Assembly: GCF_025363195.1 (NCBI RefSeq)
Contig: NZ_JANYEK010000079.1
Span: 31,999-95,998 of the forward strand
Reading direction: 5' to 3'
Source: Sphingomonas sp.
GTDB taxonomy: Bacteria > Pseudomonadota > Alphaproteobacteria > Sphingomonadales > Sphingomonadaceae
DNA length: 64,000 bases
Positions 1-10,314 of this stretch are shown in pieces (position 1 is the first letter of the stretch; each line of letters starts with the position of its first letter). Below the pieces are notes generated by a model, which worked only from the letters and a program-made list of their open reading frames with translations, was not told where the DNA came from and made no database searches. Position numbers and translations under genes: made by a program.

Positions 1-1
1 C

Positions 2-880
2 AACGGGCTGTACACCAATTTGATGCCGCAGTTCGACGTGACGCAGGCGGCGTTCACCGATGGCTGCGATCGGGCGAATATCGAGGGGGCGGTGGCCGAA
101 GCGTTGGCCGCCGGGCCGCTGAAACTGATCGTGCTGGAAAGCCCGGCCAATCCGACGGCGGCGATTATCGATATCGCGCTGGTGGTGGAGATCGCCGACG
201 CGATCGGCCTGCGCAACGGGCTGAGGCCGCTGGTGGTGGTGGACAACACGCTGCTCGGCCCGATGATGCAGCGCCCGATCGCTCTCGGCGCGGACCTGTG
301 CATGACCAGCCTGACCAAATATTGCGGCGGGCATAGTGACCTGCTGGCGGGTGGCGTCTCGGGTACGGAGGCGCTGGTCGCGCCGCTCCGGTTGCTCCGC
401 ACGACCTTGGGCAGTCATCTCGATCCGTATACCAGCTGGCTGGTGCTGCGCTCGATGGAGACGCTGCACCTTCGCGTCGAGCGGGCGATGGACAATGCCC
501 GCAAGGTGGCCGAATTCCTGCGCGATGCACCCCGGGTGGCGGGTATCACGTTCCTCGGATTTCTGGCGGAGGGAACGCCGCAACGGGCGGTCTATGACCG
601 GCAGTGCAAGGCGGCAGGATCGACCTTTTCCTTCGTCTTGGCTGGCGGTGAGGCGGAGGCGTTTCGTTTCCTCGATGCGCTGAAGCTGTTGCGCTTCGCG
701 GTCAGCCTCGGGGGATCGGAAACGCTGATCACGCATCCGGCGACGACGACGCATTACGCGATTTCCGCGGCAGAGCGCGCGCAGGGCGGCATTACCGATG
801 CAACGTTGCGCCTGTCGGTCGGGATCGAGCATGTCGATGACCTGATCGCCGATCTGGCGCAGGCGCTGGACGCGATCTGA
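2..880 (+). CDS. PLP-dependent Cys/Met metabolism enzyme (cystathionine gamma-synthase/lyase family), 5' truncated by window edge
   Basis: ORF 20..880 open to the left edge; motifs 'LESPANPTAAIIDI', 'VVDNTLLGPMMQRPIALGADLCMTSLTKYCGGHSD' (PLP-lysine region SxTKYxxGHSD) and C-terminal 'SLGGSETLITHPATTTH'. Confidence 0.9.
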   Translation, partial: NGLYTNLMPQFDVTQAAFTDGCDRANIEGAVAEALAAGPLKLIVLESPANPTAAIIDIALVVEIADAIGLRNGLRPLVVVDNTLLGPMMQRPIALGADLCMTSLTKYCGGHSDLLAGGVSGTEALVAPLRLLRTTLGSHLDPYTSWLVLRSMETLHLRVERAMDNARKVAEFLRDAPRVAGITFLGFLAEGTPQRAVYDRQCKAAGSTFSFVLAGGEAEAFRFLDALKLLRFAVSLGGSETLITHPATTTHYAISAAERAQGGITDATLRLSVGIEHVDDLIADLAQALDAI

Positions 881-2289
881 TGGCGGTCGATGTCCATGCG
901 ATCGACGGCAAGATTCGGGCGCCGGATAGCCGCTTCGACGTCGTGGTGGTCGGCGCGGGAACCGCCGGGACGGCGGCGGCGATCGCAGCGGCACGGGGCG
1001 GCGCGAGCGTGTTGCTGCTGGACGAACATCCCGTGCCGGGGGCGCTGATCGGCACCGACGTGCCGTTCTATTTCGGTGGCCGGGCGACGGCCGCGGTGCA
1101 GCAATCGGGTCGGATGCTGGAACAGCTGTTCGGCGCCAATCCTGCCCTGGAGCAGGCCTTCGAGGTGGGCGTGGATGTACGGCTCGGCACGGTCGCGTGG
1201 GGGCTGTATGTGAATGGTCCGGCGATGCGCGCCTTGTCCGAACCTTTGCTGGGCATCGCGGATGGCGAGGCGGCGTGCATGGTCGGCTTCGACCGGTTGG
1301 TCTTGGCGACCGGCGCGCGCGACGTGGTGCTGGGCTTTGCCGGATGGTCGCAGCTGGGTGTGATGGGGGCACAGGGTTTTGCGGCCTTGCTCACGCGCTA
1401 TGATGCGCTGGCCAGCCGGCGGGTGCTCGTCGTCGGGTCGGACGCGCTCGGGCTGGAGACGGCGTTGCTCGCGCTGGCGCACGGGATTGCGGTAACCGGC
1501 ATCGTCGAGATCGCTGACCGCGTGCAGGGACCGGCACACCTTGCGGCCCAGGTTGCGGCGGCGGGCGTCGCGGTGTTCCTCGGCCACACGATTGCCGAAG
1601 CGCGCGGCGGGATTGACGGAATCCATGGCGTCACACTCTCGGACGGAGTCCGTATGCAAGACGTGGATTGCGACACGATGGTGCTCGCCATCGGCGCGAT
1701 CCCGGCGACCGAACTGCTGCTCGCCGCCGATGCCAAACCGGACGACCGCATCACGTTGATCGGTGATTGCGCCGACGTCGTGCCGCCCAGCGCCGATCGC
1801 CTGCAGGCCTGGGCCAGCGCGCTCGCAACGTACGCCCCCGTCAATACCATCGTCTGCCAGTGCGAGGACGTCACCCGCGCCGACCTGCTCGGCGTTCAGC
1901 CGCCCAACTATCTTGCCCGTCCGGAGCGCATGGCCGCGCGTTCGCTCGCGTCCTTGCAAGGTGATGGGCCGTCACACCCCGACCAGATCAAGCGCCTGAC
2001 CCGCGCCGGCATGGGCCAGTGTCAGGGCCGCCGCTGCCGCGAACAGGTGCGCTGTCTGCTCGCACAGGCCGACGGTGTCCCGCTCGACCAAATACCGGTC
2101 GCCAGTTTCCGTGCGCCGGTCCGTCCGGTCCCGCTCGCCATCCTCGCCGACTGGCAGGAGGGGGCCGACATGACCACCGGTTGGGACGTGTGGTTCGGCA
2201 TACCGACGCAGTGGACGCCCTATGCGGCGATCGGCACGCCCGCGGAGGCGGAGATCGTGTCTGGACTGGGCGGCAACATGCATGTCTGA
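880..2289 (+). CDS. FAD/NAD(P)-dependent oxidoreductase, HcnB/opine-oxidase A-like with C-terminal BFD-like [2Fe-2S] Cys cluster
   Basis: N-terminal 'DVVVVGAGTAGTAAAIAAARGG'; C-terminal 'VCQCEDVTRADLL...TRAGMGQCQGRRCREQV'. Start overlaps the upstream stop (TGATG). Confidence 0.85.
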   Translation: MAVDVHAIDGKIRAPDSRFDVVVVGAGTAGTAAAIAAARGGASVLLLDEHPVPGALIGTDVPFYFGGRATAAVQQSGRMLEQLFGANPALEQAFEVGVDVRLGTVAWGLYVNGPAMRALSEPLLGIADGEAACMVGFDRLVLATGARDVVLGFAGWSQLGVMGAQGFAALLTRYDALASRRVLVVGSDALGLETALLALAHGIAVTGIVEIADRVQGPAHLAAQVAAAGVAVFLGHTIAEARGGIDGIHGVTLSDGVRMQDVDCDTMVLAIGAIPATELLLAADAKPDDRITLIGDCADVVPPSADRLQAWASALATYAPVNTIVCQCEDVTRADLLGVQPPNYLARPERMAARSLASLQGDGPSHPDQIKRLTRAGMGQCQGRRCREQVRCLLAQADGVPLDQIPVASFRAPVRPVPLAILADWQEGADMTTGWDVWFGIPTQWTPYAAIGTPAEAEIVSGLGGNMHV

Positions 2290-3430
2290 CGGCAGCCTGC
2301 CCACGGGCGCATCGGTCGTCGTCATCGGCGCGGGGGTCACCGGCCTCAGCGCGGGGTGGTGGCTGGCGCGCTCTGGGCTCGACGTCGTCGTGATCGACAA
2401 GGGCATTGTCGGCTGGGAGGCATCGGGTCGCAATGGCGGCGGCGCATCGCATTACCAGAGCCCGCTATTCGCCGAGGAACAGCGGATGTGGCCGCAGATG
2501 GACGATCTGCTCGGCTATCCGACCGAATATGTCCGCGAACGGATCATCATCCAGCGCGATTCCGAATTGCTCGACCATTACCGCGCGGTTGGGCGGATGT
2601 GCACGGCGATGGGATATCAGGTCGACGATCTCGATGCGCGACAGGCACAGGGGATGGTTCCGCTGACCGATCACACCTGCCTTGGCGGCATCCATCTGCG
2701 CTTTGGCGGCCACGCCAATCCGCAGCGTACCGTGCAGGCCTATGCCTGGGCGTTGCAGGATCTGGGCGGGCGCGTCGTGCAGCATTGCCCGGTGCTCGAG
2801 ATTGAAACCCGGGGCGGCAAGGCGAGCGCCGTCGTCACCGCGCGCGGGCGGATCGCCTGCGATGCGCTGGTCGTCGCGGCAGGCCCGCAAACGCAAGCCC
2901 TGATCGCGCCGCTCGGCGTGTACTTCCCACTGGCAGCGGCACGCGCGGAGATGATCGTTACAGAACCCGCACCGCTGATGCCGATTGGAGGCGTGGACGG
3001 GAATGGCCTATATGGTCGCCAAACCTTACGGGGAAACCTCGTCTTCGGGGGTGGCCCGCATGAGTGGATCACCACCGCGCCGGATGGGCCACCGGGTCGT
3101 CCGACCTCTCCACTGGTCCGGAATCTCGCGCGCCGCGTGGCAGAGATGTTTCCCAAGGCCGCGGGCCTGAATGTCATCCGTAGCTGGGCCGGGGTGGTCG
3201 AGAATACACCCGATGGCCGCCCGATTCTCGACCGTCCAGCTGACCCCGGCAACCTCACCGTCGCCACTATGTCGGGCGTCGGGTTCGGCCTCTCGCCGGC
3301 CAGCGGCCATGCGATCCGCGATCTGGTGATCGACGGCGTGTGTTCCTTTGCGGAAATCTCAAAGCTCGGCCTCGCGCGGTTCGCAAGCCTCGAACCCGAT
3401 TGGCGTGAGCAGCGCGGGTGGGCCGCATGA
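2282..3430 (+). CDS. FAD-dependent oxidoreductase, D-amino-acid oxidase (DAO) family, HcnC-like
   Basis: 'SVVVIGAGVTGLSAGWWLARSGLDVVVIDKGIVGWEASGRNGGG'; 8-nt overlap with the upstream gene; ATG at 2282. Confidence 0.85.
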   Translation: MSDGSLPTGASVVVIGAGVTGLSAGWWLARSGLDVVVIDKGIVGWEASGRNGGGASHYQSPLFAEEQRMWPQMDDLLGYPTEYVRERIIIQRDSELLDHYRAVGRMCTAMGYQVDDLDARQAQGMVPLTDHTCLGGIHLRFGGHANPQRTVQAYAWALQDLGGRVVQHCPVLEIETRGGKASAVVTARGRIACDALVVAAGPQTQALIAPLGVYFPLAAARAEMIVTEPAPLMPIGGVDGNGLYGRQTLRGNLVFGGGPHEWITTAPDGPPGRPTSPLVRNLARRVAEMFPKAAGLNVIRSWAGVVENTPDGRPILDRPADPGNLTVATMSGVGFGLSPASGHAIRDLVIDGVCSFAEISKLGLARFASLEPDWREQRGWAA

Positions 3431-4683
3431 AGCGCTACTCGGCGCTGGCGCTGCTGAAAGCTGGCCTGAACGGACAGCGTGGCTGGGACCGGGCGTGGCG
3501 CGATCCCGTGCCGAAAAGCCACTATGACGTGATCGTCATCGGCGGCGGCGGGCATGGCCTGTCGACGGCCTATTACCTCGCGAAGGTCCACGGCATTCGC
3601 AACGTCGCGGTGCTTGAAAAGGGCTGGATCGGCGGTGGCAATACTGGGCGCAATACCACCATCGTGCGGTCCAATTATCGCCAGAAGGCGCTGCATGACC
3701 TGTTCGAATTCTCGCTCAAATTGTGGGAGGGGATGAGTGACGAGCTGAATTACAACGTTATGTTCTCGCCCCGTGGCGCGCTGTTTCTCGGTCATTCCGA
3801 CAGCGACTTGACGCAGCTCGCCCAGCGTGGCGATGCGCTGCGCTGTTCGGGCATCGATGCCGATCTGTTGGGCAAGGAGGAGGTGCACAAACTTTGCCCT
3901 GTGCTCGACATGTCGGAGGGCGCGCGCTTCCCGATTCATGGCGGGCTGATCCAGAAACGCGGCGGCACCGCGCGGCACGATGCGGTCGCCTGGGGCTATG
4001 CCCGCGCCGCCGACGCGTTGGGCGTGGACGTGATCCAGAATTGCGAAGTGACCGGGCTGACGATGGCCGGCGGGCGCGTCACCGGGTTGGAGACGACACG
4101 CGGCAGCATCGGCGCGGGGCGCGTCGGCATCTGCGTTGCGGGGAATAGCGGACCAGTCGCGGCGCTTGCGGGCATCAAGCTGCCGATCGAGGCGCAGACC
4201 TTGCAGGCGTTCGTCACCGAACCGGTCAAGCCGATGATCGACACGGTGATCATGTCGCAATCGCTGCATTGCTATATCAGCCAGTCGGACAAAGGCGGCA
4301 TCGTGCTCGGCGGCGATCCCGATCAGTTTCCAAGCTATGCCCAGCGCGGCCTGCCTGTCCGTATCGAGAAAGCGGCGGCGGAGGCGATTGCATTGGTGCC
4401 CGCCTTGTCGCGCCTGAGGATGGTACGGTGCTGGTCCGGCACGACGGACATGAGTTTCGACGGATCGCCGATCATCTCCGCGCTCCCGGTCGACCAGCTC
4501 TATCTCAACGGCGGCTGGTGTTATGGCGGGTTCAAGGCCACGCCCGCCTCGGGCTGGACGTATGCGCATCTGCTTGCGACGGGGCAGAGCCATCCGCTCG
4601 CTGCGCCGTTCGCGCTGGATCGCTTCGTGCGCGGCGCCACCATCGATGAAAGCGGGGTCGGCTTCATGCCGCAATTGCGCTGA
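3427..4683 (+). CDS. soxB: Sarcosine oxidase subunit beta
   Basis: 'SHYDVIVIGGGGHGLSTAYYLAKVHGIRNVAVLEKGWIGGGNTGRNTTIVRSNYR' is characteristic of heterotetrameric SoxB; ATGA overlap with the upstream gene. Confidence 0.95.
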   Translation: MKRYSALALLKAGLNGQRGWDRAWRDPVPKSHYDVIVIGGGGHGLSTAYYLAKVHGIRNVAVLEKGWIGGGNTGRNTTIVRSNYRQKALHDLFEFSLKLWEGMSDELNYNVMFSPRGALFLGHSDSDLTQLAQRGDALRCSGIDADLLGKEEVHKLCPVLDMSEGARFPIHGGLIQKRGGTARHDAVAWGYARAADALGVDVIQNCEVTGLTMAGGRVTGLETTRGSIGAGRVGICVAGNSGPVAALAGIKLPIEAQTLQAFVTEPVKPMIDTVIMSQSLHCYISQSDKGGIVLGGDPDQFPSYAQRGLPVRIEKAAAEAIALVPALSRLRMVRCWSGTTDMSFDGSPIISALPVDQLYLNGGWCYGGFKATPASGWTYAHLLATGQSHPLAAPFALDRFVRGATIDESGVGFMPQLR

Positions 4684-4946
4684 TGATGCAGATTGATTGC
4701 CCCCATTGCGGCAAGCGCGCGCAGGTGGAATTCGCCTATGAGCGCACGCTCGATTCGGTCGTGACCTTGTCGATGCCGGCGGATGAGGCGGTTGGGCGAT
4801 TATATGCGCGGGAAAATCCGCGGGGGCTGGACGATGAGTTGTGGCGGCATTCTTATGGCTGTCGACAATGGGTCGTCCTGCGGCGGCATCGGCGGACGCA
4901 TGAGATCGTCTCGGTCGAGGCGTTCGCCCAATGGCCAAGCGCATGA
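4683..4946 (+). CDS. soxD: Sarcosine oxidase subunit delta
   Basis: 'IDCPHCGKRAQVEFAYE...ENPRGLDDELWRHSYGCRQWVVLRRHRRTHEI'; CPHCG and H..GC ligands; sits between soxB and soxA. Confidence 0.93.
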   Translation: MMQIDCPHCGKRAQVEFAYERTLDSVVTLSMPADEAVGRLYARENPRGLDDELWRHSYGCRQWVVLRRHRRTHEIVSVEAFAQWPSA

Positions 4947-7675
4947 CCGGGCCATCGCGACGCGGCGACAAGGGGATGTTGCGCTTCACCTTCGACGGCA
5001 AGGCGATGCTGGCGCGCGAGGGCGATACGCTGGCGGCAGCGCTGCTGGCCAACGGCATCGGGCTGGTCGCGCGCAGCTTCAAATATCATCGCCCGCGCGG
5101 CATCATGGCGGCGGGGGTCGAGGAGCCCAATGCCCTGGTGACGGTCGGTAGTGGTGGACGGACCGAGCCGAACACGCGGGCCACCGACGTGTTCGTCTAT
5201 GACGGTCTCGTCGCCGTCAGCCAGAATCGCTGGCCGTCGCTGGCGGTGGATATCGGCGCGGTGAATGGCCTTGTCGCGCGATTCCTGCCGGCGGGCTTCT
5301 ATTACAAAACGTTCTTCGGGCCGCCGTCGCGCTGGATGCTGTACGAACGTGTTATCCGCCGCGCTGCCGGGTTGGGTAAAGCCCCGGTCGCAGCGGACCC
5401 GGACCGGTTCGAACATCGCAGCGCCTTCTGCGACACATTGGTGGTCGGCGCCGGCCCCGCCGGCATCGCGGCGGCGCTGGATGCGGCAGGGGCAGGCGGC
5501 AGGGTGATGCTGGTCGAACAGGACCGTGCGCCGATCGCCTATCGCACCACGCTGGAAGCGGTGGGCGTTCGCGTGCTGCTGCGCACGACGGCATCCGGCG
5601 TGTGGGATCACGGCTTCGTCACGGCGTCGGAACGGCTGGTCGAACCGGGCCAGCCCGCCAGTCCTGGCCAGCAGGTCCAGCGCCTCTGGCATATTCGTGC
5701 GGCAAAGATCGTCCTGGCGACCGGGGCGATCGAGCGTCCCGTGACCTTCTCCGGCAACGACCGGCCCGGCGTGATGCTCGCGGGGGCGGTGACGACCTAT
5801 ATCCGGCGTTATGGCGTCCTGCCGGGGCAACGCGCCGTGATCGCAACCAACAATGACGACGCCTATGCGACTGCCTTCGCCATCGCCGATGCGGGCGGGA
5901 CGATCGCCGCGATCCTGGATTCGCGGCCCGAATTGAGTGCGGTCGCGGCCAAGGCCAAGACGCTGTTTCCCGTCTTCACCAACGCCTTCCCACTATCGGT
6001 AAAAGGCAGCGCCGGGGGCTTGAGCGTCGTGAAGGCTGATATCTGGACTGAAACATTCAGCTATCAAGCCGATCTGCTTGCGATGTCGGGCGGGTTCACG
6101 CCGACCGTTCACCTGCACAGTCAGGCAGGGGGTACACTTGATTGGCGTGAGGATATTCAGGCGTTCGTGCCCGGCGCCGGGCCGGCATGGATCACCAGCG
6201 TCGGCAGTGCGGCGGGAGAGGTCGCGCCGATCGCGCCCGCCATCGCCGATCTGCCGGATGCCAAGCACAGCTTTATCGATTTCCAGAACGACGTCGCCGC
6301 TTCGGACATCGATCTCGCCTGGACGGAAGGCTATCGCTCAGTCGAACATCTCAAGCGCTACACCACGCTTGGCATGGCGACGGATCAGGGCAAGCTCGGC
6401 AACATGGCCGCGCTCGCCCGATTGGCCTCGGCAGGGGGCGTGACGATCCCACAGGCCGGTCTCACCACCTTCCGTCCGCCCTACACCCCGCTCACGCTTG
6501 CGACGTTGGCGGGGGCGGATGGCGGCGGCCATGCCGCTCCGACGCGCCGCATCGCCTTGTACGACCGGCACCAGCGGCATTCTCCCTTATGGCAACCGCT
6601 CGGCCTGTGGCATCGCCCTCGCGCCTATCCCCAGGCTGGTGAAACGCTGCACGCCGCCGCGCTGCGCGAGGCGCGCGCCGTGCGGACGACGGCTGGTGTC
6701 GTCGATGTCTCTACCCTCGCCAAGTTCGCGGTGAAGGGGCCGGATGCTGCCGCCTTCCTCGAGATCGTCTGCGCGACCGGCATCGTCAAGCTGGCGGTCG
6801 GGCGCGGGCGCTACACCTTCATGCTGCGCGAAGACGGCATGGTAATGGACGACGGCACGGTCTGGCGACTGGGGGAAACCGACTATCTGCTGACCAGTTC
6901 GACCGGCGGAGCAGAACGGATGGAGGGGCATCTGTCCTATTGCCACCGCGTGCTGGCACCGCATTTGCGCGTGTCGGTGGTCGGGCAGCAGGAGCATCTG
7001 GCCGGAATTGCTTTGGCCGGGCCGCTAGCATCGCAGATCCTGCGCGAAGTTTCCAATATCGAGCCGCCCGCGCACATGGGGCTGGCGCGTTGCGTTGTCG
7101 CCGACGTTGCGGTGCTGGTACTGGCAGCGAGCTATAGCGGCGAGCGCGCGTTCGAAATCTATGCCGCCGGGCATGACGCCGGGCCGGTCTGGGATGGGCT
7201 GGAGGCGGCGGTCGTTGCCCGGGGCGGGTGCCCCTACGGTCTTGAAGCGCTGGAGTTTCTGCGGATCGAAAAAGGCCATGTCGTGATCGGTGGCGAGGCC
7301 GACGGGCGCACCACTCCCCACGATCTCGGCTTCACCAAGATGTTGCGCAAGGCGGGCGGTTATGTCGGGGCGCAGGCGTTGACGCGACCGGCACTGGCCG
7401 CGTCGGATCGCCTGCAACTCGTCGGCCTGGTGTCGGACGATCCGATACCGGAAGGCGGCATGCTGGTGCTCGGCAAGGACGTTCAGGGCCACGTTACCGC
7501 CGCCGCGCCACGTATTCTGGAACAAGGTGCCGTTGCCCTGGGATTGCTTGCCGGGGGGGGCGCGCGGATCGGCGAGACGTTGATCGCAACATCGCCGACG
7601 CGGGCCATGCAGACCCGCGTCATCGTCACGGTGCCGATGTTTCACGATCCCGAAGGGACGCGCTATCGTGATTGA
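4931..7675 (+). CDS. soxA: Sarcosine oxidase subunit alpha
   Basis: 914 aa; N-terminal Fer2-like fold region, FAD domain 'LVVGAGPAGIAAALDAAGAGG', C-terminal GcvT-like aminomethyltransferase domain 'GLEALEFLRIEKGHVVIGGEADGRTTPHDLGF'. Confidence 0.95.
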   Translation: MAKRMTGPSRRGDKGMLRFTFDGKAMLAREGDTLAAALLANGIGLVARSFKYHRPRGIMAAGVEEPNALVTVGSGGRTEPNTRATDVFVYDGLVAVSQNRWPSLAVDIGAVNGLVARFLPAGFYYKTFFGPPSRWMLYERVIRRAAGLGKAPVAADPDRFEHRSAFCDTLVVGAGPAGIAAALDAAGAGGRVMLVEQDRAPIAYRTTLEAVGVRVLLRTTASGVWDHGFVTASERLVEPGQPASPGQQVQRLWHIRAAKIVLATGAIERPVTFSGNDRPGVMLAGAVTTYIRRYGVLPGQRAVIATNNDDAYATAFAIADAGGTIAAILDSRPELSAVAAKAKTLFPVFTNAFPLSVKGSAGGLSVVKADIWTETFSYQADLLAMSGGFTPTVHLHSQAGGTLDWREDIQAFVPGAGPAWITSVGSAAGEVAPIAPAIADLPDAKHSFIDFQNDVAASDIDLAWTEGYRSVEHLKRYTTLGMATDQGKLGNMAALARLASAGGVTIPQAGLTTFRPPYTPLTLATLAGADGGGHAAPTRRIALYDRHQRHSPLWQPLGLWHRPRAYPQAGETLHAAALREARAVRTTAGVVDVSTLAKFAVKGPDAAAFLEIVCATGIVKLAVGRGRYTFMLREDGMVMDDGTVWRLGETDYLLTSSTGGAERMEGHLSYCHRVLAPHLRVSVVGQQEHLAGIALAGPLASQILREVSNIEPPAHMGLARCVVADVAVLVLAASYSGERAFEIYAAGHDAGPVWDGLEAAVVARGGCPYGLEALEFLRIEKGHVVIGGEADGRTTPHDLGFTKMLRKAGGYVGAQALTRPALAASDRLQLVGLVSDDPIPEGGMLVLGKDVQGHVTAAAPRILEQGAVALGLLAGGGARIGETLIATSPTRAMQTRVIVTVPMFHDPEGTRYRD

Positions 7676-8117
7676 CGGCGTCACCTTCACGCTAGCGCCC
7701 GCATGCGACCTGCTGTCGCTCGATCTGTGGGAGGGCGACCTGCCCGACTTGGGGCTGGTTCGCGCGCTCAGGGTCGAGCCGACGCGCTGGTGGCTGGTCG
7801 ATGCCGGCGACCGGATCGCCGGCATTGCAGCGGCATTGGGCACGCGCGGTGCGATCACCCCGTTCGGCGGCGGGATGGTCCGCGCGACGCTCACCGGGCC
7901 GGGCTGGCGGGATCTGCTGTTGGTCAGTGGCTTTTTCGATACGGAAGACCAAGGCTTCGGGCCGGGCCAGGTGGCCAGCACGGTGATCCATCACGTCCCG
8001 GTCAGGATCGCGCCGCTCGCGGACGATGTCTGCGAGCTGTTCTGCCCCGCCAGCCTGTCCGCCACGCTGGCGGATTTGTGGCGTGACGCTACGATCGCAG
8101 GCTCACCGGGGGGATGA
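7668..8117 (+). CDS. soxG: Sarcosine oxidase subunit gamma
   Basis: Size and position (soxBDAG order) and GcvT-like short domain 'DQGFGPGQVASTVIHHVPVRI'. Confidence 0.85.
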   Translation: MIDGVTFTLAPACDLLSLDLWEGDLPDLGLVRALRVEPTRWWLVDAGDRIAGIAAALGTRGAITPFGGGMVRATLTGPGWRDLLLVSGFFDTEDQGFGPGQVASTVIHHVPVRIAPLADDVCELFCPASLSATLADLWRDATIAGSPGG

Positions 8118-9448
8118 CGATGACGACCGACCATGATGCACCGAGCCTGTCGCCCGCGCGCTGGTACGTCGTTTTCATCCTGTCGCTGGTCTATGCGGTC
8201 AACATCGCCGACCGCTATGTCGTCTCTACCGTGTTGGAGCCGATCCGCATCGAATTCGGCCTGTCGGATTCGGGCGTGGGCTGGCTGACCGGCGTGTCGC
8301 TCGCCTTCTTCTACATCACCATCGGCCTGCCGATCGCGCGCGTGGCCGATCGCTCCAATCGCCGCAACATCGTCGCGGCGGCGATGATCCTGTGGTCGGC
8401 GATGACGGCGTTGCTCGGCTTGACGCAGAATTATTGGCAGTTCCTGCTCGCGCGGATCGGCGTCGGCGTCGGCGAGGCGGGCGGCACGCCGCCCTCCACC
8501 TCGATCATCGCCGACAATTTTCCGCGCGGGCGGCGCGCTTATGCGCTGACGATCTATGCGCTCGGCCTGCCGCTCGGTGCATGGCTGGGATCGAGCGTGG
8601 CGGGCGCGATCGTCGATCATTTCCACAGCTGGCGCGCGGCGTTCATCGCCCTGGGCGTACCCGGCGTGATCTTCGGCCTGATCATCCTGCTGACGGTGCG
8701 CGAGCCGATCCGCGGCCGGTTCGAGATGGTGACGGAGAACAGCGCGCCCCCGGCCACCTTCCGCGAAACGTGCCGCTTCCTGTGGACCCAGCGGTCGGCG
8801 TGGCACATCAACGCGGCGGGCACGATCATCTGCCTGTGGGGCTGGGGCCTGCTGTTCTGGACGCAGACCTATTTCGAGCGCGCCTATCACCTGTCCACGG
8901 CGGAGGCCGGTGCCCGGCTCGGGACGGTCTATTTCTGGGCGGGCATCATGGCGACGATCGCCACCAGCGCGGTGCTCGCGTTGCCGCAGATGCAGGATGC
9001 GAAACGCATCGCCCGCTTCCTCGGCGCGATCGTGATCTTGTCGACCATCCCGTCCTTCATGATCTACTGGACGCATTCGCTGAAGGTGGCGACTGCGATG
9101 CTGTGGATCGTGATCCCCGCCGTGTATCTCTATGTCGGCCCGACGATGGCGTTGCTGCTCAACTTCATCCCGCCGCAGATGCGCGCGCAGGGGATGGCGA
9201 TCAGCCTGCTCACCGCCAACGTCGCCAATTTGATCGTCGCGCCTGCGGTCGTGGGCTGGGCCAGCGACATGCTCGTCGCGCCGCTCGGCAGCAATACGGA
9301 ATCGCTCCGCTACGCCCTGCTCGGATTGTCCCTGACCGGATTCTGGGCCGGCTATCATTATCTCACCAGCGTACGGACCTATGGCCCGGACGACGAACGC
9401 GTGCGCCAGGCCAGCATGGCCGTCCCGGCACGATCGCAGGAGGCCTGA
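8114..9448 (+). CDS. MFS transporter (spinster-like)
   Basis: 12-TM-like hydrophobicity; 'RWYVVFILSLVYAVNIADRYVVSTVLEPIRIEFGLSDSGVGWLTG...ADRSNRRNIVAAA'; ATGA overlap with soxG. Confidence 0.9.
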   Translation: MTMTTDHDAPSLSPARWYVVFILSLVYAVNIADRYVVSTVLEPIRIEFGLSDSGVGWLTGVSLAFFYITIGLPIARVADRSNRRNIVAAAMILWSAMTALLGLTQNYWQFLLARIGVGVGEAGGTPPSTSIIADNFPRGRRAYALTIYALGLPLGAWLGSSVAGAIVDHFHSWRAAFIALGVPGVIFGLIILLTVREPIRGRFEMVTENSAPPATFRETCRFLWTQRSAWHINAAGTIICLWGWGLLFWTQTYFERAYHLSTAEAGARLGTVYFWAGIMATIATSAVLALPQMQDAKRIARFLGAIVILSTIPSFMIYWTHSLKVATAMLWIVIPAVYLYVGPTMALLLNFIPPQMRAQGMAISLLTANVANLIVAPAVVGWASDMLVAPLGSNTESLRYALLGLSLTGFWAGYHYLTSVRTYGPDDERVRQASMAVPARSQEA

Positions 9449-9454
9449 ACTTCC

Positions 9455-10309
9455 GTGCCGCATTTCATCGTCGTTTTATCCTGCCCGGATCGTCCCGGAG
9501 TGGTCGCCGCGGTCTCGGCGCATATCTTCGACTGCGGCGGAAATATCCTCGAATCCAGCCAGTATAACGACCCCGATAGCGACCGCTTCTTCCTGCGCAC
9601 GGCGTTCGTGCTGGCCGACGATGCGCGGCGGCATGCGCTGGAGGCGGGGTTTGACGATCTCGCCGCGCGCTACAGGATGCAAATCTCGCTGCGCGCCTGC
9701 GGCACGCGGCAACGGGTCCTGATCCTGGTGTCCAAGTTCGACCATTGCCTGGTCGACCTGCTTTACCGCCAGCGGATCGGCGAGTTGGATATGGAGGTGG
9801 TCGGCATCGTCTCGAACCATCCGTCGGCCGCGCTGGGCCAGCCCGATTTCGGCACGATCCCGTTCCATCACCTGCCCGTCACCACCGCGACCAAGGCGGC
9901 GCAGGAGGCGCGCATCCTTGCGTTGGTGGACGAGAGTGGTGCCGATCTGGTCGTCCTGGCGCGCTATATGCAGATCCTGTCGGACGATCTTGCCGCCGCG
10001 CTGTCGGGGCGGTGCATCAACATCCATCACAGCTTCCTGCCCGGTTTCAAGGGCGCCAAGCCATATCATCAGGCACATGCCCGCGGCGTCAAAGTGATCG
10101 GCGCGACGGCGCATTACGTCACCGCGGATCTCGACGAGGGGCCGATCATCGAACAGGATGTCGAACGAATCAGCCATGCCGATACGGCGGAAGATCTGGT
10201 GCGCAAGGGCCGGGACATCGAGCGCCGGGTGCTGTCGCGCGCGGTTGGTCTGCATCTGGAAGGGCGCGTGCTGCGCAACGGCGCCCGCACGATCGTCTTC
10301 AGGGACTGA
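9455..10309 (+). CDS. purU: Formyltetrahydrofolate deformylase
   Basis: N-terminal ACT '[34 protein letters not shown]'; C-terminal formyltransferase fold '[44 protein letters not shown]'. Confidence 0.95.
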   Translation: MPHFIVVLSCPDRPGVVAAVSAHIFDCGGNILESSQYNDPDSDRFFLRTAFVLADDARRHALEAGFDDLAARYRMQISLRACGTRQRVLILVSKFDHCLVDLLYRQRIGELDMEVVGIVSNHPSAALGQPDFGTIPFHHLPVTTATKAAQEARILALVDESGADLVVLARYMQILSDDLAAALSGRCINIHHSFLPGFKGAKPYHQAHARGVKVIGATAHYVTADLDEGPIIEQDVERISHADTAEDLVRKGRDIERRVLSRAVGLHLEGRVLRNGARTIVFRD

Positions 10310-10314
10310 CCGCG

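Noticed and set aside
1492-1517. Additional GTAACC occurrences (also near 20627, 31127, 49594, 61369)
   Set aside because: Lack CGAA at the 16-nt spacing, and most lie inside coding sequence.
754-1959. 401-aa minus-strand ORF
   Set aside because: Antisense shadow of the HcnB-like gene; high-GC third-position artefact with low-complexity His/Arg/Asp-rich translation.
2740-5082. 780-aa minus-strand ORF
   Set aside because: Antisense to DAO-like, soxB and soxD genes that have clear family motifs; no recognisable domain.
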